The notes under the pieces are model-generated. The model had not been told where the DNA came from, made no database searches, and was given only the letters and a program-made list of their open reading frames with translations. Made by a program: the position numbers and the translations under genes. DNA of 64,000 nt from Caballeronia pedi (GTDB lineage: Bacteria; Pseudomonadota; Gammaproteobacteria; Burkholderiales; Burkholderiaceae): NCBI RefSeq assembly GCF_001544915.2, contig NZ_FCOE02000005.1:327450-391449 (forward strand). The letters run 5' to 3'. Positions 37,766 to 46,298 of this stretch are shown here, one piece after another (within the stretch, counting starts at the first letter, position 1; every line of letters starts with the position of its first letter).

Positions 37766-38827
37766 TCACTGCGTGTTCGGTTTCAGGGCGGCGAGGCCAT
37801 CGAGCAGCGCCTTGTGGAATGCGGCCGGGTCCTGCATCTGCGGCGCGTGGCCGAGTTCCGGAAACTCGACGAGCTTCGCGCCTTCGATACGCTCCTTCGC
37901 GAGTTTCGCGAGATCGGGATAGCGGCCGAGCGTCGGACGAATCTCCGGCGGCGCGAAGTCCTTGCCGATCGCGGTGTTGTCCTTGTCGCCGATGAGCAGC
38001 AGCGTCGGCGTTTTCAGTTGATCGAACTCGTAGACGACTGGCTGCGTGTAGATCATGTCGTACAGCAGCGCCGAATTCCACGCCACGATGTCCTTGCCCG
38101 GCCCGCGATACATGCCCGCCAGCATCTGCACCCACGGTTCATAGTCGGCGCGCCACTGCCCCGCGTAATACGTGTTCGTCTCGTAGCGGCGAATGCCGTC
38201 GGCGCTCGTTTTCAGTTCGCGCGCGTACCAGTCGTCGATCGAGATCGACGGCACGCCCTTCGCCTTCCAGTCTTCGAGACCGATCGGATTGACGAGCACG
38301 AGTTGCTCCGTCTCGCGCGGGTACATGAGCGCGTAGCGCACGGCGAGCATGCCGCCCGTCGAATGCGCGATGAGCGTCGCGCGCGATACGCCGAGCGCGG
38401 CGAGCAACGCATGCGTGTTGCGCGCGAGCTGCTGGAAGCTGTACTGGTAGCGCGCGGGCTTTGTCGACATGCAAAAGCCGATCTGATCCGGCGCGATCAC
38501 GCGATAGCCCGCATCGGTCAAGGTCTCGATGGTCTGCTTCCACGTCGCCGAACAGAAGTTCTTGCCGTGCAGGAGCACTGCGGTGCGGCCGTTCGGGTGC
38601 GGCGGATGCACATCCATATAAGCCATCCGCACCACCTGCCGCTGCGACGTGAGCGCGAAACGCGCGACCGGATACGGATACTCGAAACCCTGCAACTCGG
38701 GACCGTAGGCGGGACCATCGCTGGCGGGTTGCGTGGCGTCCTCGGCTTGCGCATGACAGGCGAAAAACATCGCGAACGACAACGCCAGGGATCGAACGAC
38801 GGATGGCTTGCTACGCACAAGGTTCAT
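37766..38827 (-). CDS. Exported alpha/beta hydrolase (serine type)
   Basis: 353 residues. The signal peptide ends near residue 28 (FAMFFACHAQAE). The hydrolase fold shows VLLHGKNFCSATW (oxyanion hole), the nucleophile elbow IAHSTGGMLAVRYAL, the acid region LLIGDKDNTAIG and the His in FPELGHAPQMQDP. It belongs to the same broad family as the exported hydrolase at 13442 but has a Ser instead of an Asp nucleophile. Its stop is one base from the convergent MATE stop. The substrate is unknown. Confidence 0.85.
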   Translation of the reverse strand: MNLVRSKPSVVRSLALSFAMFFACHAQAEDATQPASDGPAYGPELQGFEYPYPVARFALTSQRQVVRMAYMDVHPPHPNGRTAVLLHGKNFCSATWKQTIETLTDAGYRVIAPDQIGFCMSTKPARYQYSFQQLARNTHALLAALGVSRATLIAHSTGGMLAVRYALMYPRETEQLVLVNPIGLEDWKAKGVPSISIDDWYARELKTSADGIRRYETNTYYAGQWRADYEPWVQMLAGMYRGPGKDIVAWNSALLYDMIYTQPVVYEFDQLKTPTLLLIGDKDNTAIGKDFAPPEIRPTLGRYPDLAKLAKERIEGAKLVEFPELGHAPQMQDPAAFHKALLDGLAALKPNTQ

Positions 38828-38944
38828 ATGAGATTTCGAGATGACGTCGGCCGACGCATTCTAGCGCGCCTGAATTTCACGCGTGTCCGGGCGCTCGCAG
38901 CGCTTATACTTTGCGCCCCGATCGTCTCGAGGACTTTCCACAGC

Positions 38945-39703
38945 ATGTCATTTCGCATCAAGGCTTTCGCCGCCGCGCTTCTCGGCTTCGTGTGCATCAG
39001 CGCATCCGCGAGCGACTGTCCGCAGTTCAGCCCGAACGGCCGCGCGCCGGTCGTCGTCAATTCGAAGATGCGCGCGGCGACGCAGGAAGTCTGCTACACC
39101 GACTTCGCGCTGCTTCATTCCGGGCTCACCAAAGGGCCGCTCTGGTCGGCGGAGCATCTGACGGCGCGCAGCGTCGAGGACGCGAAGGACAACACGCGCA
39201 CCAATCGCTTCTTCGTCGAAAAACGTCTGCCGCCCGGCGAGAGCGCGCAGCTTTCCGATTACAAGAAGAGCGGTTATGACCGCGGCCACATGAGCCCCGC
39301 TGGCGATCGCGCGAGCAAGAAAGGCATGGCCGAATCGTTCTCGCTCGCGAACATCGTGCCGCAGGACCCGTCGAACAATCGGCGCATCTGGTCGCGGATC
39401 GAACAGGCGGTGCGCCGGCTGACGGAAGAATCGGGCGAAGCGTATGTCGTGACCGGGCCGCTCTTCTCCGGACGACAGTTGCAGACGATCGGCGAATCGC
39501 GCGTGTTCGTGCCGACGCAGTTGTACAAGGTAGTCTATTTGCCGCAGCGTGATGTCGCGTTCGCGGTGGTGGTCGAAAACACGCCGACGAACACGTACAC
39601 GATGAAAACCGTGCGCGAACTGGAATCGATGAGCGGTCTCGCGTTTCCCGGCATCCCGGACGGACTGAAGGACAAGCGACCTGGAGGATTACGAGGTGTT
39701 TAA
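38945..39703 (+). CDS. Exported DNA/RNA non-specific endonuclease
   Basis: 252 residues. A signal peptide covers about residues 1-22 (AAALLGFVCISASA) and is followed by a beta-beta-alpha-metal nuclease domain. The active-site motif is DRGHMSPAGD near residue 115, with the metal-ligand Asn in LANIVPQDPSNNRRIWSRIE. Of the NucA/Serratia nuclease type, probably used for nutrient scavenging or defence outside the cytoplasm. The start at 38945 is set by the signal peptide. Its end overlaps the next gene by eight bases. Confidence 0.9.
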   Translation: MSFRIKAFAAALLGFVCISASASDCPQFSPNGRAPVVVNSKMRAATQEVCYTDFALLHSGLTKGPLWSAEHLTARSVEDAKDNTRTNRFFVEKRLPPGESAQLSDYKKSGYDRGHMSPAGDRASKKGMAESFSLANIVPQDPSNNRRIWSRIEQAVRRLTEESGEAYVVTGPLFSGRQLQTIGESRVFVPTQLYKVVYLPQRDVAFAVVVENTPTNTYTMKTVRELESMSGLAFPGIPDGLKDKRPGGLRGV

Positions 39704-39956
39704 GCCATTTGCGAACGATACTGATGTGCTGAACATCGCGGGCGACGCGGTCAGCATCGAAAACGGCATGAAGCGTCTGACGATCAGCGGCGATCTGACG
39801 ATTGCCCGCGACAAGGCCGGACTCGCGAACGCGCTTGCGCTGCACAAGGCGCTCGGCGCGATCGTCGAAGCCTTGCAGAGCGATGCGTCGCTGCCCGCGA
39901 AGCTGCCTGACGAACCGAACGCGCCGTCCGGCACCGCCGACAATCCGTTCATCTGA
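39696..39956 (+). CDS. Hypothetical protein overlapping the nuclease gene
   Basis: 86 residues starting at a GTG with GGAGG eight bases upstream inside the nuclease coding region. Reads MFKPFANDTDVLNIAGDAVS then a predicted helical middle (KAGLANALALHKALGAIVEALQ) and a Pro-rich tail. No Cys and no signal peptide. The coupling to a secreted nuclease could suggest an inhibitor, as in barstar/NuiA-type pairs, but nothing in the sequence shows that. Confidence 0.65.
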   Translation: MFKPFANDTDVLNIAGDAVSIENGMKRLTISGDLTIARDKAGLANALALHKALGAIVEALQSDASLPAKLPDEPNAPSGTADNPFI

Positions 39957-39992
39957 AGCGGCGGCCGTAACAGAGCCCTGCGGAGAAGCGAA

Positions 39993-40508
39993 GTGATCGA
40001 ATGCCATGTGGGACCGAGTCCGCTCGGACACATTCTGTATCGCGCCGACAATGACTGTCTGACGGGACTCTTTTTCGTCGGACAGAAGCATTTTCCTGCC
40101 GGTCTCCCGGAAGCGGTGCTGTCCGACACGCCGCCCCGCGCGCGCGTGATCGCGCAGGCGCAAGAGCAGATCGGCGAGTACTTCGCCGGGGCGCGTCAGG
40201 AATTTTCGGTCGCGCTGCAACTCGACGGCACAACGTTTCAGCGCCAGGTCTGGGATGCGCTGCGGCAGATTCCTTTCGGCGACGCCTGGACCTACGGCGA
40301 TCTCGCGCGACGGCTGGGTTTGCCCGCGGGCGCGTCGCGTGCCGTTGGCGGCGCGAACGGGCGCAATCCCGTCGCGATCATCGTGCCGTGTCATCGCGTG
40401 ATCGGCGTCGATGGTGAACTGACGGGTTACGCGGGCGGCGTCGAGCGCAAGCGCCATTTGCTCACGCTGGAAGGCGGGCCGGGGCGCGAGCAGCTCGCGC
40501 TCTTTTGA
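39993..40508 (+). CDS. ogt: Methylated-DNA--protein-cysteine methyltransferase
   Basis: 171 residues, single-domain Ogt type without an Ada regulatory part. It transfers alkyl groups from O6-alkylguanine to its own Cys in IIVPCHRVIGVDG. The DNA-binding helix is in FGDAWTYGDLARRLGLPAGASRAVGGANGRNP. The start is a GTG at 39993 with GGAG seven bases upstream. It lies 36 bp after the small hypothetical gene and ends at a strong terminator. Confidence 0.93.
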   Translation: MIECHVGPSPLGHILYRADNDCLTGLFFVGQKHFPAGLPEAVLSDTPPRARVIAQAQEQIGEYFAGARQEFSVALQLDGTTFQRQVWDALRQIPFGDAWTYGDLARRLGLPAGASRAVGGANGRNPVAIIVPCHRVIGVDGELTGYAGGVERKRHLLTLEGGPGREQLALF

Positions 40509-40532
40509 CAGGTCGCGTTCGACGCAATACGT

Positions 40533-40571
40533 AAAAAAGCCCGCGAACCGGAATGGTTCGCGGGCTTTTTT
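40533..40571. terminator. Bidirectional terminator after ogt
   Basis: aaaaaagcccgcgaacc, loop ggaat, ggttcgcgggctttttt: a 17-bp stem with A-run and T-run. It serves ogt and the convergent OmpA-type gene. Confidence 0.92.
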
Positions 40572-40593
40572 GTCGATGCCGTGCTTCGGCGTA

Positions 40594-41301
40594 TTACGGC
40601 GCGAGCGTCACTTCCACGCGACGATTTTCCGCACGGCCTGCAATCGTTGCGTTCGACGCGATCGGATTCGCCTTGCCGAATCCCTTCATCGCGTAATTGT
40701 CGGCATTCAGGCCGTGACCCTTGAGGTAGTCGAGCACAGACTGCGCGCGACGCTGGGACAGACCGACGTTATACGCATCCGGGCCGGTCGAATCCGTGAA
40801 GCCTTCGACCGTGACGGACGCAAACTTCGCGCCCTTCGAGTCAACGACGAGCTTGTCCAGAATACGCTTGGCGTTCGGCGTCAGGGCAGCGCTGTCGAAC
40901 GCGAAGTTGGTCTTCTCGTCCAGCGTGATCTTGCGCGGTGCCGGGGCCGGGACCGCCGGCGCGGGAGCCGGCTGCGGTTCCGCCACCGGCGCGGCGGGCG
41001 CCGGCTGCGCCGGCGTCGCGCAGTTGAAAATTACGCTGCGCGGATCATTGGCGGCCTGCGTGCCAGCGAGCGTCTGGAGCAGATTCACGTTTTGATTGCC
41101 GCACATCTTCTGGGCGGCAGCCATACAGGCGCTGCCACTCCCGAACACGCCGTAGCATTCGGCGCGATACGCCTTCTGGCCATCCGCCGTTTGAATCGTA
41201 CTGATATTGAAAGCCGGTCCCGTGGTGGACGAGCAACCCGCCAGTGCAGCAGCGGCGATAAGACTAACGGCAAGGGTTTTCGTGAGCATCTTGGTGTTCA
41301 T
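40594..41301 (-). CDS. OmpA-family lipoprotein
   Basis: 235 residues. The lipobox is ALAGC after a 22-residue signal, so it is lipid-anchored. Residues about 40-95 form a small Cys-rich domain (YRAECYGVFGSGSACMAAAQKMCG). A Pro/Ala linker follows (about 100-125), then an OmpA C-terminal peptidoglycan-binding domain with FTDSTGPDAYNVGLSQRRAQSVLDYL and a terminal ENRRVEVTL. The architecture is typical of Burkholderia OmpA/MotB-type lipoproteins. The start at 41301 gives the standard signal peptide. Confidence 0.9.
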   Translation of the reverse strand: MNTKMLTKTLAVSLIAAAALAGCSSTTGPAFNISTIQTADGQKAYRAECYGVFGSGSACMAAAQKMCGNQNVNLLQTLAGTQAANDPRSVIFNCATPAQPAPAAPVAEPQPAPAPAVPAPAPRKITLDEKTNFAFDSAALTPNAKRILDKLVVDSKGAKFASVTVEGFTDSTGPDAYNVGLSQRRAQSVLDYLKGHGLNADNYAMKGFGKANPIASNATIAGRAENRRVEVTLAP

Positions 41302-41735
41302 GCGAGTCAATGTGAAAGCGCGAAGCCGCTGAAAGCGCGCCTCATTCCAGGCCCGGGCTCATGCCCAAAGGCTGCGGGCAGATTCATGGTTCGATTTCGG
41401 ACGGTCTTATCCTTCGATAAGCAATCCGAAAGCCGCCGGATTGTAGCCCGACGATTTGCGCAACTTAAGCGGACAACTCCCAAATCGAAGATGCATTTGC
41501 CCAACGGTGCGCAATTCGCGGATCGCGTTCTGCTGCTCCAATTGATAGGTCGTCGTCTGGGTTTGCTGCGCGCGAGCAAATACATTGCGCGTTTTGAATA
41601 AGCGCCTGATATTACGTTGCTGAAACAGCGCAACGTAATAAGTCATCTGCTCGACGAATTACGAAGACTCGCAACCGTAACGACCCATTGCACACGATCG
41701 ATACTGCTTATTCACGCGCAATAAAACGCGCGGAT
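41302..41735. other. Gene-free spacer with a hairpin
   Basis: 434 bp upstream of the OmpA-type gene. It contains a perfect 11-bp inverted repeat, tattacgttgc and gcaacgtaata (41610-41620 and 41630-41640), with a nine-base loop and no T-run, so a protein site or RNA element rather than a terminator. The region is more AT-rich than average. A 79-codon minus-strand frame here lacks a ribosome-binding site and is not called. Confidence 0.45.
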
Positions 41736-42011
41736 TCAAATCATGGGCTTGCGCTTTGAACGGTCTTGCAGAGGCGATTCGCTCGCGCTGCGCATCGGGT
41801 CGATCGGCTTGAGGATGCGCGAATCGCCCGGCTCGGCGGGCATGCGCGAGAAAATGTCGCGGTCGGCGCGGAATTCGAAGGGCACAGCCGACAGAATGCG
41901 CGCGTCGGCCAAAGGTTCGAGCGCATGAACCGGCGCGGCGGCCGTGGCAAAAAGGACAAAAAAGCTGGCGGCGAGCGCGAGGGCGCCCGGCATCGAGTGC
42001 GAACGTTGCAT
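41736..42011 (-). CDS. Small exported protein of unknown function
   Basis: 91 residues. The N-terminus is a convincing signal peptide (PGALALAASFFVLFATAAAPVHA) and is followed by about 62 residues with no motif (PLADARILSAVPFEFRADRD, then PGDSRILKPIDPM). No good ribosome-binding site is seen at the ATG at 42011; an in-frame ATG at 41993 would shorten the signal. A plus-strand frame overlaps but lacks comparable features. Called on the signal peptide alone. Confidence 0.5.
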   Translation of the reverse strand: MQRSHSMPGALALAASFFVLFATAAAPVHALEPLADARILSAVPFEFRADRDIFSRMPAEPGDSRILKPIDPMRSASESPLQDRSKRKPMI

Positions 42012-42352
42012 GACGAGGAGAAGGCAAAGTGGGCGCGCGAGCGCCGGGATGGATCAGCCGAAGGAGACACACGGCGTCCGTGTACAGCATGAAGCGTCAT
42101 TTCAACAGCACGCGCGCCGCTTGCCCATGAGAGTGTTCTCAAAGATTTCCTGTTCGCGAGCAGCGACTCTCATTCGTCGCGACGACCGGGCGTGAAAAAT
42201 GCTCGGAAGATACGTTCATTCGCGCACGAGAAAGCGCGCGACGGCTCTGCGGCAGCATCGACCGGCACGGCGGGCAGCCCAAGCCTGCCAAGAGTCAGCC
42301 ATAATGCGCGTTCGCAAAAACGCCCGAACGCCCAAGTAAAAACGAAAATGCC
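42012..42352. other. Gene-free spacer upstream of the KaiC-like gene
   Basis: 341 bp. It ends in an A-rich stretch (42320-42350) before the KaiC-like start. I see no open frame with a supported start, no repeat and no RNA feature. Confidence 0.45.
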
Positions 42353-43867
42353 ATGAATCAAGACGATAACCACTCGACCGGTCAACCGAGGCCGCCCGCG
42401 GCCAACGACGGCAACGTCACGACCGGCGTCGCGGGCCTGGATGACATCCTGGGCGGCGGCCTCGTCGAAGGCGGCCTGTATCTGATCGAAGGGATGGCGG
42501 GCGCGGGCAAGACGATTCTCTCGTCGCAGATCGGCTTTCACCGCGTGGCGCAGGGCGACATGGTGCTGTACATCACGCTGATCGCCGAATCGCACACCAA
42601 GCTCCTGTCGCATCTGCGAGGACTTTCGTTCTACAACGCCGACGCCATCTCCGACCGGATGCTGTTCGTCTCCGGCTATCACGAACTGATGCGCGACGGC
42701 CTGTCAGGCTTTCTCGCGCTGATCGCGTCGACCATCAAGACGAGCCGGCCGCGCTTCATGGTCATCGACGGCTTTCGCAGCGCGCGCGAATTCAGCTCGA
42801 CGGAACTCGAGCTCTCGCAATTCATCCACGAACTTTCGGCCTTCGTGAGCGCGGCGCGCTGCACGACGCTGATCCTCGCGCCGCTGTCGGGCAACGAACC
42901 GCATCCGGAACACACGCTCGTCGACGGGCTCATCGAACTGAACCGCTACAACACGGGCATGCGGCGCGCCCGCGAGATCGAAGTCCACAAGCTGCGCGCC
43001 CGCGATCATCTGCTCGGCAAGCACTTCTTCAAGATCACGGAAGCCGGCCTCGTGACGTTTCCGCGCATCGAGGCGTCGCCTGCCAACGAGCAAAGCGCGC
43101 CACCCGATTTCAAGAACAAGCTCGCCTTCGCGTTCCCCGATTTCGACCAGATGCTCGGCGGCGGCGTCGTGCGCGGCTCGACGACCACGCTCATCGGGCC
43201 ATCGGGGATCGGCAAGACACTGCTGTCGCTCAAGTTTCTGCAGGCGGGCGTCGATCGCGGCGAGCGCTGCGTCTATTTCGGCCTCTACGAATCGCCCCAG
43301 CGGCTGCTCGCCAAGGCGCAGTCGGTCGGCACCGATCTCACGCCGGCCGTGCAGGACGGACGTCTCAAGATCCACTGGCATCCGGCCGTCGAACTGGCGA
43401 TCGACGAACTCGCCGTCGAACTGGTGAACGCGGTCAAAAACGCGCAGGCGTCGCGGCTCGTGGTCGACGGCATCGACGGACTGCTTCAGTCCGCGAACCG
43501 CACCGAGCGCGTCGGGCTCTTTGTCAACGCGCTCACGCACCGGCTGCGCGACGCGGGCGTGACCACGCTCCTCACCGAAGAACTACCGCTCTACGGCGAT
43601 TCGACCCTGCCCGCGACGCTGCGCGCGTCCGCGATGACGGAGAACATCGTGCTGATGCGCTATGTTGAGGCGAACTCCGCGCTCTATCGCATGGTGTCGG
43701 TGGTCAAGCAGCGCGAAGGTCCGCACGATTCGGCCATCCGCCGGCTCACGATCGATTCGCGCGGCCTGCATCTCAGCGAAGGCTTCATCGGCCCGACGGG
43801 TCTGCTGTCCGGACACCCGTCGGCTGCGCCCGCGCTCTCTGTGTCGGACCCCGGCGCGCGCGCATGA
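42353..43867 (+). CDS. KaiC-like double-domain RecA ATPase
   Basis: 504 residues with two KaiC/RadA-type domains. Domain 1: GVAGLDDILGGGLVEGG, Walker A GMAGAGKT (47-54), Walker B RFMVIDG. Domain 2: FPDFDQMLGGGVVRGS, Walker A GPSGIGKT (about 281-290), Walker B SRLVVDGIDG. No KaiA or KaiB is present. Such standalone KaiC proteins in proteobacteria occur with response regulators or kinases, as here (4-bp overlap), and are thought to act in stress signalling rather than in a clock. The ribosome-binding site is weak. Confidence 0.88.
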   Translation: MNQDDNHSTGQPRPPAANDGNVTTGVAGLDDILGGGLVEGGLYLIEGMAGAGKTILSSQIGFHRVAQGDMVLYITLIAESHTKLLSHLRGLSFYNADAISDRMLFVSGYHELMRDGLSGFLALIASTIKTSRPRFMVIDGFRSAREFSSTELELSQFIHELSAFVSAARCTTLILAPLSGNEPHPEHTLVDGLIELNRYNTGMRRAREIEVHKLRARDHLLGKHFFKITEAGLVTFPRIEASPANEQSAPPDFKNKLAFAFPDFDQMLGGGVVRGSTTTLIGPSGIGKTLLSLKFLQAGVDRGERCVYFGLYESPQRLLAKAQSVGTDLTPAVQDGRLKIHWHPAVELAIDELAVELVNAVKNAQASRLVVDGIDGLLQSANRTERVGLFVNALTHRLRDAGVTTLLTEELPLYGDSTLPATLRASAMTENIVLMRYVEANSALYRMVSVVKQREGPHDSAIRRLTIDSRGLHLSEGFIGPTGLLSGHPSAAPALSVSDPGARA

Positions 43868-44220
43868 AAAAAATCCTCGTCGTCGACGATGAATTCGACA
43901 TTCTGACCACGTGGCGGCTCGTCCTCGAAATGGAGGGCTACGAGGTTTCGACCGCGTCCAACGGACGCAGCGCGCTCGACGCGGTGCGCGCGAATCCGCC
44001 CGCGCTCGTCATCACCGACTGGATGATGCCGCACATGGACGGCGTCGAGCTGATCCGCAATCTGGCCAAGAGCGACGGGCTCGCGAACGTGCCCGTGATT
44101 CTGATGAGCGCCGCCGCCAATGCGCCCGCGCTCGAGCATCCGCACGCGCAGTTCCGCCGCAAGCCGCTGTCCATCGACGATCTGATCGCCACGGTCAAAA
44201 GCCTGATCGGACCGGCGTAA
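43864..44220 (+). CDS. Single-domain response regulator
   Basis: 118 residues, receiver domain only. The acidic pair is Asp8-Asp9 (VVDDEFD), the phosphorylation site Asp52 in VITDWMMPHMDG, and the conserved Lys100 in FRRKPLS. There is no output domain, so it must act through a partner, most likely the KaiC-like ATPase whose stop overlaps its start. No histidine kinase is nearby; the phospho-donor is unknown. Confidence 0.92.
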   Translation: MKKILVVDDEFDILTTWRLVLEMEGYEVSTASNGRSALDAVRANPPALVITDWMMPHMDGVELIRNLAKSDGLANVPVILMSAAANAPALEHPHAQFRRKPLSIDDLIATVKSLIGPA

Positions 44221-44306
44221 CACGCGCTGGGCACGCGACGTGCTGCACAGGTGCGCTCCGGCGCAACCGGACTTACGAGAAACCGCTCAACCGAAAGGGA
44301 GGCACC

Positions 44307-44561
44307 ATGGTGCAGGATCAAGTGGAAGGCGCGGCGCAAAAGGTCGTCGGCAAGGTGCAGGATGCGGTCGGCGCACTGACGGGCGATGAAGCCACGCAAG
44401 CCGAAGGCAAGGTACGGCAGGCGTATGGCACCTTTCAGCAGAGCTACGGGCAGACCGTCGACAACGTGCGCCTGGCGGTCGCGAGCCAGCCGATTCAGGG
44501 CGTGCTGATCGCGGCGGCGGTCGGTTTCGTGCTCGGCGCGTTGTGGAATCGCGATCGCTGA
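44307..44561 (+). CDS. CsbD-like stress protein with C-terminal membrane segment
   Basis: 84 residues. The first ~50 residues match the CsbD pattern (QVEGAAQKVVGKVQDAVGALTGDEATQAEGKVRQAYG). The end is a glycine-rich membrane helix (GVLIAAAVGFVLGALWNRDR), as in DUF883-type ribosome- or membrane-associated proteins. A strong GGGAGG precedes the ATG at 44307. CsbD-type proteins are general stress proteins of unknown mechanism. It follows the KaiC/regulator pair by 86 bp. Confidence 0.85.
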   Translation: MVQDQVEGAAQKVVGKVQDAVGALTGDEATQAEGKVRQAYGTFQQSYGQTVDNVRLAVASQPIQGVLIAAAVGFVLGALWNRDR

Positions 44562-44637
44562 TGTCGATGCGCGGCTCGCCGCACGTTTGACGAATCGACG
44601 CAAGGCCGGCTCGGGAAACCGCGCCGGCCTTGTCGTT

Positions 44638-45318
44638 TCATGGCGTCTCGCGCGCGACGCCCAAAATTGCCGCGGTCCGCGCGCAACCGATGGCGAGCGC
44701 GACGGCCGCGACAGCAAGCGCGCCGTGCGTGCCATTGAACGCCGCCGTGGCCGCGAGGCCGCATGACGCCAGGCCGCTCAGCAGGCTCGCGACGGGCACG
44801 CCGGCACGGCCGCCCATTGCGAGCGACAAGTGCGCGCCGATGAGCGCCACCATCGCGACGACCGACACCACGGCCAGCGACCCCGATTGCACCCCGAGCA
44901 CATAGGCGAGCGCCGCGCACGCGCCGGCGCACACGAGATGCAGTGGCTGAAGGTTGACGCTTTCACGACGACGCGCCCACGCGCCTGCAAGATGAACCAG
45001 CGCGGCAACGGCGCCGCCCGCGAGCACCGCGTACGCGCTGTTCGAGCTGGGCAACACCCACGCGACGAACGCGACCGTTGCGAACAGCGTCTGCGTCGAC
45101 GTGTTCGCCGCGCTCCGGCCGAAGCGAAAGCCGACGCATCCCGCGACGAACGCAAGCAACAGCGCGATCGCACCCGACGCGCCGCTCGCGCCACACGCCA
45201 CGATGAGCACGGCGCCGGCCGCCCACAATCCGCGCGAACGCGCCGCGTCCGCGCGCATCGAAGCGCCCGCCGACAGCGCCGCGAGCACGCAGAGCGCGCC
45301 GGCCAGAGCATCGGACAT
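44638..45318 (-). CDS. Multi-pass membrane protein of unknown function
   Basis: 226 residues, very Ala/Gly/Val-rich, with about seven hydrophobic segments (for example AVLIVACGASGASGAIALLLAFVAG and LAVVSVVAMVALIGAHLSLAMGG). GGGAGC lies six bases before the ATG at 45318. It is 11 bp after the fumarylacetoacetase-family gene on the same strand, so probably cotranscribed. I could not assign a family; slight similarity to hydrophobic parts of transhydrogenase beta subunits may only reflect composition. Confidence 0.6.
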   Translation of the reverse strand: MSDALAGALCVLAALSAGASMRADAARSRGLWAAGAVLIVACGASGASGAIALLLAFVAGCVGFRFGRSAANTSTQTLFATVAFVAWVLPSSNSAYAVLAGGAVAALVHLAGAWARRRESVNLQPLHLVCAGACAALAYVLGVQSGSLAVVSVVAMVALIGAHLSLAMGGRAGVPVASLLSGLASCGLAATAAFNGTHGALAVAAVALAIGCARTAAILGVARETP

Positions 45319-45329
45319 AGGTTGCTCCC

Positions 45330-46121
45330 TCAGACGGCCAGCACGTTCGACAGCGTGCCGATGCCCGCGATCGACACATCCACGCGCGCGCCGTCCTTGA
45401 TCGAGCCGACGCCAATCGAGGTGCCGCACGCGATCACGTCGCCGGGCACGAGCGTCATGTCCTGCGACAGCAGGCTCACCTGCTCGGCGGGCGAGAAGAT
45501 CATGTCGTCGAGCGGATAGTTCTGGCGCTCGACGCCTTCGAGCGTCGTCACGACGTTCGCTGTGCGCCAGTCGAACCCGGTCGCGATGGAAGGCCCGAGA
45601 CACGTGAACGTATCGAAGCCCTTCGAGCGGCACCATTGCGCGAAGTTGGGATCTTCCTGCAACAGCTCGATCGCGGTGACGTCGTTCACGCATGTATAGC
45701 CGAAGATCGCCGCTTCGGCCTCTTCCACCGACGCGCCGCTCACCGTCTTGCCGATCACGATGCCGAGTTCGCCCTCATACGCGATCTTGCCTTGATAGCT
45801 CTTCGGCCGGCGGATCGACTCGTGCGGCCCGATCACCGACATCGGCGGCTTGATCAGGAAAAGCGGATGCTGCGGCGGCGCCTTGTCGAGCTTCTGCGAC
45901 AGCGCGTAGTAGTTGTTCCACAGCGCGATGACCTTGCTCGGCTGGCACGGCGCGAGCAAGGTGAGATCGTCGGCGGCGTAGGAGATGTCGGTCGGGCGCG
46001 GGTTGTCGAACATCGTGCCGTCGTGCTGCACGACGCGGCCCGAATGCTGATCGAGCGTGCCGAAGCCGATGCTGCCGGCGCCATCGCGAAAACGAATCCA
46101 GTGTGTCAAGTGTGGCTCCAT
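45330..46121 (-). CDS. Fumarylacetoacetate hydrolase family protein
   Basis: 263 residues. The FAH-type metal-binding core is seen in YEGELGIVIGKTVSG (Glu-x-Glu type) and YTCVNDVTAIELL (Asp), with PLDDMIFSPAEQVSLLSQDMTLVPGDVIACGTSIGVGSIKDG near the C-terminus. Members hydrolyse or decarboxylate acylpyruvates or hydroxymuconates. The ATG at 46121 is used; an in-frame start at 46145 is possible and neither has a good ribosome-binding site. The neighbouring frc gene may place it in dicarboxylic acid metabolism, but that is weak. Confidence 0.82.
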   Translation of the reverse strand: MEPHLTHWIRFRDGAGSIGFGTLDQHSGRVVQHDGTMFDNPRPTDISYAADDLTLLAPCQPSKVIALWNNYYALSQKLDKAPPQHPLFLIKPPMSVIGPHESIRRPKSYQGKIAYEGELGIVIGKTVSGASVEEAEAAIFGYTCVNDVTAIELLQEDPNFAQWCRSKGFDTFTCLGPSIATGFDWRTANVVTTLEGVERQNYPLDDMIFSPAEQVSLLSQDMTLVPGDVIACGTSIGVGSIKDGARVDVSIAGIGTLSNVLAV

Positions 46122-46250
46122 GTTTAAAGGAGCGCGGGCGTACATGGCCCGCGCTCTCGTCCCCTCCTCCTGAAACTCAGATCAGGCCCGCGCCGCGCGC
46201 TCACTGGTACTGCGTTCCTCGCGCGCCCGTCTCCTGAACGTGACGGTCCA

Positions 46251-46273
46251 CGCCGCCTCCTTTCGAGGCGGCG
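46251..46273. terminator. Possible terminator hairpin below frc
   Basis: cgccgcctc, loop ctttc, gaggcggcg: a perfect 9-bp GC stem, 26 bp past the frc stop codon on the minus strand. There is no T-run, so a Rho-independent role is uncertain. Confidence 0.4.
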
Positions 46274-46298
46274 GACGTGTGCGCGTTTCAGACGGCTT

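Noticed and set aside
41407..41646. 79-codon frame on the minus strand
   Set aside because: No ribosome-binding site; the hairpin at 41610-41640 lies across its start, so the frame is likely chance.
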